Assembly: GCA_900544815.1 (NCBI GenBank)
Contig: UQWT01000017.1
Coordinates: forward strand, 1-32,918
Direction of reading: 5' to 3'
Length of the DNA stretch: 32,918 nucleotides
From: an uncultured Bacteroidales bacterium
Lineage (GTDB): Bacteria; Bacteroidota; Bacteroidia; Bacteroidales; UBA932
The notes beneath the pieces are model-generated. The model made no database searches, was not told the origin of the DNA, and worked only from the letters and a program-made list of their open reading frames with translations. The position numbers and the translations under genes were made by a program. This document shows positions 25,150 to 31,031 of this stretch, in pieces (the stretch's first letter is position 1; every line of letters starts with the position of its first letter).

Positions 25150-26223
25150 CTATTTTACCAATAACGTCATTGGAAACGAGACAATCTTACCAAACTGGTA
25201 AACCTGTATCCTTGTCTGCAAAAGGACCTTTGCGCCATCTATTATCTTGGCATTCATTGTTACAGGTTTTCTATAAACAATGGAGTTCTTTGCAATCTGA
25301 CCAATCTGTTCTACCATTGTTGGTGATATTGGCTCTGCCTCCTGCGAAAGTTCAACTACAACAGGCCTCCCACCCATATCATCTGCAGGAAGGAGTCCTT
25401 GAGTATCCGATATTCTAAAGGCAATATACATCTGTTTTGCCATATCTGCTCTTGGCACCACATCGAACAGCATTGTCTGTTGGTCCTTTACGCTTTTGCC
25501 ATAGAACAAGCTCATATACTCCTGCTCCAATTTAGAGAGTTCGTTAAGAGCCGCACCCATTGCCTCTCCACTATATGTAGCATCCGTATCTCCGGTAATA
25601 ATATCTATTCTTTTCTGTCTTAGCTTCAAAATCATCCCGGCAGTCTCCTCCGCCTTCTTCTCTATACTTTTCTCAACAATCTGTTTCTGTTGAACAGGTA
25701 CATTTTCAAGCCCCTCTGCTGTCTGGACTGTCTTATAAAGGGTTGTTGTCTCTGTTGTTAAATTAGATGACACACCTGCCTCTGCAAATGTTGCGCTGTT
25801 TGCGTAGGATGGAAATCTCCAGCTGTTGGATTTACCCACATTACCATCTGACGTAACTATAAGCCCTTGGCTTGAAAATCCAAGGAAATTTGCCTGTCCG
25901 TTCTTTATGTTACCCAAATTGATTGCCATACTAAAGTTAGGGTCTGCCTCAACAAAAGGGATCATCTCTATGCTGTTTATCGTATAGAACTCCCCACTGG
26001 CAGACCTTGCCGGATTACCAAGATACTTTTCTGCATATTTGGCGTAAGGGCCGGCCACAAAAGACTCGTGGTCTGCAACAACCTTAAGACCTATTGTTGT
26101 ACTTGGCAACGAATACACCACTGTTCCGCTTGGAGCATTCTCCCCGGGTCTAAGCACTTGAGAATAACCGCATGTTGCAAACAGCAATGCAGTTGTAACT
26201 AAACAAATAAACTTTTTATTCAT
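25150..26223 (-). CDS. DUF4831 family exported protein
   Basis: A 357-residue protein from the preferred ATG at 26223, which starts MNKKFICLVTTALLFATCGYSQ, a clean signal peptide; the frame also opens at 26244. Bacteroidetes-specific DUF4831 pattern: VVYSLPSTTIGLKVVADHESFVAGPYAKYAEKYL in sequence (VYSLP, then VAGPYA..A..YLG) near the start, TETTTLYKTVQ and EKKAEETAGMILKLRQKRIDIITGD in the middle, and repeated beta segments to the end. The family is uncharacterised. Probably periplasmic or surface-associated. Followed closely by pepD. Confidence 0.85.
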   Translation of the reverse strand: MNKKFICLVTTALLFATCGYSQVLRPGENAPSGTVVYSLPSTTIGLKVVADHESFVAGPYAKYAEKYLGNPARSASGEFYTINSIEMIPFVEADPNFSMAINLGNIKNGQANFLGFSSQGLIVTSDGNVGKSNSWRFPSYANSATFAEAGVSSNLTTETTTLYKTVQTAEGLENVPVQQKQIVEKSIEKKAEETAGMILKLRQKRIDIITGDTDATYSGEAMGAALNELSKLEQEYMSLFYGKSVKDQQTMLFDVVPRADMAKQMYIAFRISDTQGLLPADDMGGRPVVVELSQEAEPISPTMVEQIGQIAKNSIVYRKPVTMNAKIIDGAKVLLQTRIQVYQFGKIVSFPMTLLVK

Positions 26224-26310
26224 AACCGTAAGTTTTACATTCATAATAAAATTATATCTTAAAGCATATAACAGCTCGTATTGTTCGCTTTCGTTTAACC
26301 TTTCCTCGTA

Positions 26311-26419
26311 ATTGGCTTTAGCTTTGGCATTGGCTTTAGCTAATTTAAGTTTATTGGCATTGGCTTTAGCCTTCTACACCTTCTTTACACTCTTTACACT
26401 AAATTCCAACTCCAACGCC
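26311..26419. repeat. Composite hexamer repeat with inverted parts
   Basis: NTTGGC units (26311-26342 and 26353-26372) are followed by CTTCTACACC, TTCTTTACAC and TCTTTACACT (the reverse complement of AGTGTAAAG tracts) and then reverse-oriented units CCAACTCCAACGCCAAAC (26405-26423 region). It fills the gap between the DUF4831 and acyltransferase genes. Confidence 0.7.
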
Positions 26420-26427
26420 AAACAGGT

Positions 26428-27402
26428 CTATAGGAAAGGGTTCTTTAACTGTGATAACAATATATTATTATAGGTATCTTTCTCTTCCCTGCTAAGTTCA
26501 CGTTTCCACCGTTTATGACTCCACAGCCAATTGTATCTGTTCTTATTAATGGATTCCTCCAATAACCTTGCATATCTCCTTGTTATCTCCCCCTCTTCCA
26601 ACATTGACGGATCCTCTGTAATGGCCGTAAATCTTATGCTATATCTGCCTCTTCTTACTCTGAATATATGTAGAAAGACAACAGGAAGGTTAAGCTTTGC
26701 AGCTATATACTCAGGTCCTCCCAACATAGCGGTTGGCTGGTTAAGGAATTTAACTATCATCTTATCCTTACCAATAGGGTTCTGGTCCGCTATCAATGTG
26801 TACAGAATCGTCTCTTTTCTGTTGGCAATAATATGTCTCATTATCCTTTGCGACTCCACCACTCCGCCATTCTTTTTAAATTTTTTGAACTGGTGCATTC
26901 GCATCATCTTCATTATTGAATCTGCAGAACCTTCATGCGGCTGCTTGTAGGCCAAGGCATATTTGCCGTTTGAAAAATTATCATTTTGTCGGGAAGCGGG
27001 GTCTCCAAACATTGATCCTATCATCTCCCAGTTTCCACTATGCCCCATAACCGTAAGCACAATATTATGACGCTGAGTAATATCTGCAATTACCTCCCTA
27101 TTTTCAACGGTTACAACCTTGCACATCTTCTTGGGGGAGGCCGAGATAGCCCAAATACCCTCCAACATAATGTCACACATGTATCTGTAGTACTCTCCCG
27201 CTATCTTTTTTATCTCGCCATACTTAAGGTCAGGAAAGCTTCTGGCCAAATTCATATAGACAACAGAATTTCTATACCTTAGCAGATACTTGAACAAAAA
27301 GGCGGCAATATCAGACAATACGTACAGGAATCTCAGCGGCAACAAAGAGATCATATACAGCAAACACCACCTTATATTTAACAACAGTTTTCCCATTAAC
27401 AT
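26428..27402 (-). CDS. LpxL/HtrB-type lysophospholipid (lipid A) acyltransferase
   Basis: Inner-membrane acyltransferase that probably adds a secondary fatty acid to lipid A; 324 residues. An N-terminal hydrophobic anchor (about 5-40) precedes the catalytic motif His121-x4-Glu126 in MGHSGNWEM. A second conserved block, DQNPIGKDKMIVKFLNQPTAMLGGPEYIA in order, forms the acceptor site, followed by a basic C-terminal region (LEESINKNRYNWLWSHKRWK-type, RYNWLWSHKRWK). Start is the ATG at 27402 or 27396. The dispersed 11-mer lies inside (26986-26996), coding for ASRQ at residues 136-139, just after the catalytic helix. A -7 element lies 44 nt upstream. Confidence 0.9.
   Translation of the reverse strand: MLMGKLLLNIRWCLLYMISLLPLRFLYVLSDIAAFLFKYLLRYRNSVVYMNLARSFPDLKYGEIKKIAGEYYRYMCDIMLEGIWAISASPKKMCKVVTVENREVIADITQRHNIVLTVMGHSGNWEMIGSMFGDPASRQNDNFSNGKYALAYKQPHEGSADSIMKMMRMHQFKKFKKNGGVVESQRIMRHIIANRKETILYTLIADQNPIGKDKMIVKFLNQPTAMLGGPEYIAAKLNLPVVFLHIFRVRRGRYSIRFTAITEDPSMLEEGEITRRYARLLEESINKNRYNWLWSHKRWKRELSREEKDTYNNILLSQLKNPFL
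26986..26996 (+). repeat. TTGTCGGGAAG 11-mer inside the acyltransferase gene
   Basis: Exact copy of the dispersed motif, again encoding Ala-Ser-Arg-Gln as in the TolC-family gene. Confidence 0.7.
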
Positions 27403-27445
27403 TTAGTCTATATCGCTAATCCCGGCAGGAATCAATGACAAATAA

Positions 27446-27453
27446 CAAATATA
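27446..27453 (-). promoter_or_regulatory. Promoter -7 element of the acyltransferase gene
   Basis: TATATTTG on the minus strand matches TAnnTTTG, 43 nt upstream of the ATG at 27402. No TTTG is found at -33. Confidence 0.55.
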
Positions 27454-27555
27454 GGAGTTTTTTTTTATATTTCTTTGGCTTCACCGTTTTCTATATGTTT
27501 TTTAACTGACAATGTACTTTTTGCTATCCAAATTATATGAGTTAAGATGGGACAT

Positions 27556-27585
27556 TTTGATTTATATTAAATTTTAATAACTTTG
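27556..27585 (+). promoter_or_regulatory. Promoter of the POT transporter gene
   Basis: TTTG (27556-27559), an 18-nt spacer and TAACTTTG (27578-27585) form a near-consensus promoter, with about 50 nt of leader before the ATG. Confidence 0.75.
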
Positions 27586-27642
27586 TAGGTCTTTTGAGAA
27601 ATTATAAAGAAATATTAACCTTAAAATAAATTAAAGCAACTT

Positions 27643-29202
27643 ATGTTTAAAAACCATCCTAAAGGATTGTTAGCTGCAGCAATCTCCAATATGGGAGAGC
27701 GTTTTGGCTACTACATCATGAACGCGGTATTGGTACTGTTCCTCTGCTCAAAGTTTGGTCTTAGTGACGAGAAAAGTACCCTTATCTATTCAATTTTCTA
27801 CTGTGGAATATATGTATTAAGCCTTGTAGGCGGTATTATTGCAGACAGGTATCAGAATTACAAGGGAACCATAATGTCTGGTTTGATTATTATGTGTTCA
27901 GGCTATGCATTGCTCTCTATTCCAATTCTTGCAACCGCTCAAAACACAAGCTGGTTACTTCCGCTTACATGTTTTGCGCTGTTTTTAATAGCATTTGGTA
28001 ACGGTCTGTTTAAAGGCAACTTGCAGGCTATCGTTGGTCAGATGTATGACAATTACGAAAAAGAGGCAGAGAAACAGGGACCTGAGGCATTGGTTCTTGC
28101 AAAGAGCCGCAGAGATTCCGGTTTCCAGATCTTCTATGTGTTTATTAATGTTGGCGGTCTTATTGCACCTTTCGTTGCCCCTCTTCTTAGAGAGTGGTGG
28201 TTAAAGGTTCACTCATTGGTATATAATGCAGATCTTCCTGCTCTATGTCACAAATACCTTAACCTTGGTACAGGGATGGATGCAACAGACGCATCTAACC
28301 TTAACGAGCTTGTAAATAAGGTAGGCGGTTCTACCGCAGATCTTACAGGTTTCTGTACACAATATTTGGATATATTCAACACAGGTATCCACTACTCATT
28401 CATAGCTTCTGTTGTAGCAATGCTTATTTCACTTGTAATCTTCATTGCTTGTAAAAAGGTATTCCCTACTCCAGGTAAAAAGGCTAAGGCCGAGTCTGTT
28501 ACATATACAGCAGAGGAGAAGCAGGCAATGGCAAAAGAGATCAAACAGCGTATGTATGCTCTGTTTGCAGTACTTGGAATAGTAATATTCTTCTGGTTCT
28601 CATTCCACCAGAACGGTGCTTCACTATCTATCTTTGCTCGTGATTTTGTAAACACAGACAGTATTGCTCCGGAGGTATGGCAGGCTGTAAACCCATTCTT
28701 TGTAATTGTGCTTACCCCTATCATTATGTTGCTGTTCGGTTCACTTGCAAAGAAGGGAAAAGAGATCTCAACCCCTAAGAAGATTGCAATTGGTATGGGT
28801 ATAGCAGGTGCGGCTTTCTTGTTCCTTGCAATCTTTTCATTTGTAATGAACTACCCTTCTGGTACAGATTTCAAGGCAATGGCAGATTCTGCAAAAGCCG
28901 GCTTGAAAGCAGCTCCATGGGTTCTGATTGTTACTTATTTCTTCTTAACAGTTGCAGAGTTGTTTATCTCTCCACTCGGACTTTCATTTGTTTCTAAGGT
29001 AGCACCTAAGAATATTCAGGGTTTGTGCCAGGGTCTGTGGCTTGGCGCAACAGCTATAGGAAACCTGTTCTTGTGGTTAGGTCCGCTTATGTTCAACAAG
29101 ATTCCTATCTGGCAGTGCTGGTGTGTATTCCTTGTAGTATGTTTGGTATCTATGGGAGTTATGTTTGGAATGGTTAAATGGCTTGAGCGCGTAACCAAAT
29201 AA
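27643..29202 (+). CDS. POT/PTR family proton-coupled peptide transporter
   Basis: Imports di- and tripeptides with protons across the inner membrane; 519 residues with about 14 hydrophobic helices, as expected for bacterial POT proteins of the major facilitator superfamily. The helix-1 signature reads NMGERFGYYIMNAVLVLFL (the family ExxERFxYY motif, with Met-Gly before Glu-Arg). GIIADRYQNYKGTIMSG follows after helix 3, and FFWFSFHQNGASLSIFARD is in the second half. Two unusually long loops (about 185-235 and 275-295) are noted. A clear promoter and a strong terminator make it monocistronic. Fits a peptide- and amino-acid-fermenting lifestyle together with pepD and the M16 peptidase. Confidence 0.94.
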   Translation: MFKNHPKGLLAAAISNMGERFGYYIMNAVLVLFLCSKFGLSDEKSTLIYSIFYCGIYVLSLVGGIIADRYQNYKGTIMSGLIIMCSGYALLSIPILATAQNTSWLLPLTCFALFLIAFGNGLFKGNLQAIVGQMYDNYEKEAEKQGPEALVLAKSRRDSGFQIFYVFINVGGLIAPFVAPLLREWWLKVHSLVYNADLPALCHKYLNLGTGMDATDASNLNELVNKVGGSTADLTGFCTQYLDIFNTGIHYSFIASVVAMLISLVIFIACKKVFPTPGKKAKAESVTYTAEEKQAMAKEIKQRMYALFAVLGIVIFFWFSFHQNGASLSIFARDFVNTDSIAPEVWQAVNPFFVIVLTPIIMLLFGSLAKKGKEISTPKKIAIGMGIAGAAFLFLAIFSFVMNYPSGTDFKAMADSAKAGLKAAPWVLIVTYFFLTVAELFISPLGLSFVSKVAPKNIQGLCQGLWLGATAIGNLFLWLGPLMFNKIPIWQCWCVFLVVCLVSMGVMFGMVKWLERVTK

Positions 29203-29234
29203 TATTGTTACATCTAAATATTATATAAATTTAA

Positions 29235-29269
29235 GCATGCAGTCCTCAAAAAAGACTGCATGCTTTTTT
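29235..29269 (+). terminator. Terminator of the POT transporter gene
   Basis: A perfect 10-bp stem (29235-29244 with 29254-29263, 9-nt A-rich loop) followed by six T. Confidence 0.92.
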
Positions 29270-29302
29270 ACATAGATACACATTTGTTTTTTATGATATT
29301 TC

Positions 29303-29752
29303 TTAAAGACGAGAATTTGTAACATCATTGAAAAATGCGTTTTGCAAAACCACTAAAATAAAAAATATTAATATTGAGCAGATACAATAAACCACTATAA
29401 ACCACCCCTTTGAACTTCTATTCTTTTCTTTTTTATATTTCTTGCATAGTATTTTGTATTTTTTATCATATAACACACTAACAGTTATTGAAATAGCCCA
29501 AGCCAAGATAAATGAAATAGCGAATGCATAATCAATAAACAATTTCGACTCTTTTATGCGGAATAATAATGCTATGGCATAAGCTATTGATAAGATATTG
29601 AAAAACAAACATAAAGCAAAAAGACCGGTTGCATGTATTTTGTGGTTTTTTGGATGGTATACAGGTTCAAATAGACTCCAGTCGTAAAATGAAATCATTC
29701 TGTAATACACATATTCAATTAATTTAAATCTATTCATTTTAAACAAATTCAA
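29303..29752 (-). CDS. Small membrane protein, probable orphan RHS immunity protein
   Basis: A 149-residue protein with about four hydrophobic segments and a basic loop YKKEKNRSSKGWFIVVY. It is a paralogue of the 119-residue protein at 30164-30523: both begin with an LI-YV-YR-----FY pattern and share YK.EKNR..KGW before the last helix. It lies after a decayed RHS fragment in the same orientation. This suggests it was the immunity partner of an older RHS toxin tip that has since been displaced. Lower GC than the rest of the window. I know similar small membrane proteins near Bacteroidetes RHS genes; the immunity role is inference. Confidence 0.75.
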   Translation of the reverse strand: MNLFKMNRFKLIEYVYYRMISFYDWSLFEPVYHPKNHKIHATGLFALCLFFNILSIAYAIALLFRIKESKLFIDYAFAISFILAWAISITVSVLYDKKYKILCKKYKKEKNRSSKGWFIVVYCICSILIFFILVVLQNAFFNDVTNSRL

Positions 29753-30163
29753 AGGTTTATTGTCCCCTATGCTTTATTCTTTATGCCTGCTAACGCCTAT
29801 AAACGAAGATTTACTTTAAGGCGTTGTTTTGCCGGCTGCAAGCTGCGGATAGCTGTTGCCTGTGGCTGTTCGCAGGGTAGTAGTCGTTCCTCTCCACCAC
29901 ACTTCCGCTGTTCTGTTGGTGTTTGTATTTCTGTTGTATTTTCATTTTATTCATATTTTCTTCCCGATAAATCATAACAATACTTCGGTAAATTTTTACC
30001 GATATTTTAAAAATAAACATAGAGCCGGCCAAAGCAGGCTCAGCAAACATATAACAGCTCATTGAAATATTGTCAAAAATGAATGGTTAAGCAATAGGAA
30101 TTGTGTAAAAAAGGTCACTAAACAGCTGATAATAAATAAAGAAAAGTATTGCATAATGAAATA
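29753..30163. other. Intergenic region holding an RHS remnant
   Basis: The 410 bp between the two small membrane-protein genes contain only the RHS fragment described separately and AT-rich sequence. A one-mismatch copy of TTGTCGGGAAG (minus strand) lies at 29960-29970. Confidence 0.5.
29830..29915 (-). pseudogene. Decayed RHS core fragment
   Basis: On the minus strand this encodes SGSVVERNDYYP exactly as in the large RHS protein (DNA near 31411-31510). It then loses the codons for MGMR through a short deletion, shifts frame, and continues with DNA matching ATGNSYPQL. About 80 bp are recognisable; the rest of the RHS gene is absent. The frame around it (29811-30062) is not a credible gene. 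It marks the former junction between an RHS core and an older C-terminal cassette. Confidence 0.85.
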
Positions 30164-30523
30164 TTACATATAATACAACGAAATAAAATATAGAATCACA
30201 GACCCAATAATATATGAACCCACTAGCCAGCCTTTTACTATTCTATTTTTTTCATCTTTATATTTTATTTCTAACTCTTTGTATTTTTTTTCATTAAGAA
30301 CAAATAAACTTAATATGGATAATAGAAAGCAAAGTCCATAAATAATGTTTATACCATATTTTGTCCCCAATACAATGCATAGTAAACCTATAAAAGTTAA
30401 AATATTAGAACAAATGGCAAGGAATAATAAAAATTTTCCAGAGATATAATAAGTGTTTTTTTCTCCCCACAGCTTGTAGAATTTGGAAGTTCTATAGAAA
30501 ACATAATAAATTAAATCTTTCAT
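30164..30523 (-). CDS. Small membrane protein, probable immunity protein of the RHS tip
   Basis: A 119-residue protein with three or four hydrophobic segments (about 28-50, 55-78, 98-118) and a charged cytoplasmic loop KYKDEKNRIVKGW. It starts 7 nt after the stop of the toxin-like ORF, so the two are translated together. Position after an RHS C-terminal module, small size, membrane nature and a paralogue 400 bp further on are typical of immunity proteins against membrane-acting toxins. No assigned family is visible to me; function is inferred from context. Confidence 0.78.
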   Translation of the reverse strand: MKDLIYYVFYRTSKFYKLWGEKNTYYISGKFLLFLAICSNILTFIGLLCIVLGTKYGINIIYGLCFLLSILSLFVLNEKKYKELEIKYKDEKNRIVKGWLVGSYIIGSVILYFISLYYM

Positions 30524-30530
30524 GGCTTAA

Positions 30531-31007
30531 TTATTTAAACGGTTGATAAACAGGTAAACCAGGATTAATTCCCATCTTAACTTGTGGAATTAATACTCTT
30601 TCCACATACATATAATGTAACTCTTTACCTCCGAACGACCAATATAGAGAAATACCTATTCCAATATCAGGCACAAAACCTATAGCTCCCATAAAAAAAT
30701 CAAGACCATGTTCTACCTTGCCCTCCAATGTCGATGCTTGCATAAACTGAAATCCAGAGGCAGACATGCCAATAATTCCTAAAGTTTTACCAAAATAATC
30801 TACACCCTTACCTAGTTTTGAAACTGAGTATGGCGTTACCCACTGATTGCCACGCCATCCGTTTTTATAGAATTTTGGTTTCCATAAACCTTTACTGTTT
30901 GTCAGCCTAAATGTAGCATTACTTTTTTTCGCTAATAATCCAATACTGCCGGCAATAGCAGAACCTTTTGACGAAAGGTCAGCAACCTTAGAATTAAGAT
31001 CAGCCAT
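30531..31007 (-). CDS. Hydrophobic RHS C-terminal (toxin-like) ORF, in frame with RHS
   Basis: A 158-residue protein, not assigned to a named family. It has an N-terminal helix with heptad-like ADLNSKVADLSSKGSAIAGS, a central basic/aromatic stretch (LWKPKFYKNGWRGNQWV), then two hydrophobic glycine-rich segments, LGIIGMSASGF and FFMGAIGFVPDIGIGISLYW. Such segments recur in C-terminal tips of Bacteroidetes RHS and other polymorphic toxins and could insert in membranes. It begins 24 nt after the RHS stop in the same frame; only the single TAA at 31032-31034 separates them. It is either a genuine split cassette with its own ATG (leader GATGATGAAAGCAGT) or the severed tail of the RHS protein. Confidence 0.72.
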   Translation of the reverse strand: MADLNSKVADLSSKGSAIAGSIGLLAKKSNATFRLTNSKGLWKPKFYKNGWRGNQWVTPYSVSKLGKGVDYFGKTLGIIGMSASGFQFMQASTLEGKVEHGLDFFMGAIGFVPDIGIGISLYWSFGGKELHYMYVERVLIPQVKMGINPGLPVYQPFK

Positions 31008-31031
31008 ACTGCTTTCATCATCTAAATAATA

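Noticed and set aside
29811..30062. 83-codon minus-strand frame containing SGSVVERNDYYP
   Set aside because: Only the RHS-derived part is meaningful and it is frameshifted; the upstream residues are unrelated AT-rich translation. Called as a pseudogene fragment instead.
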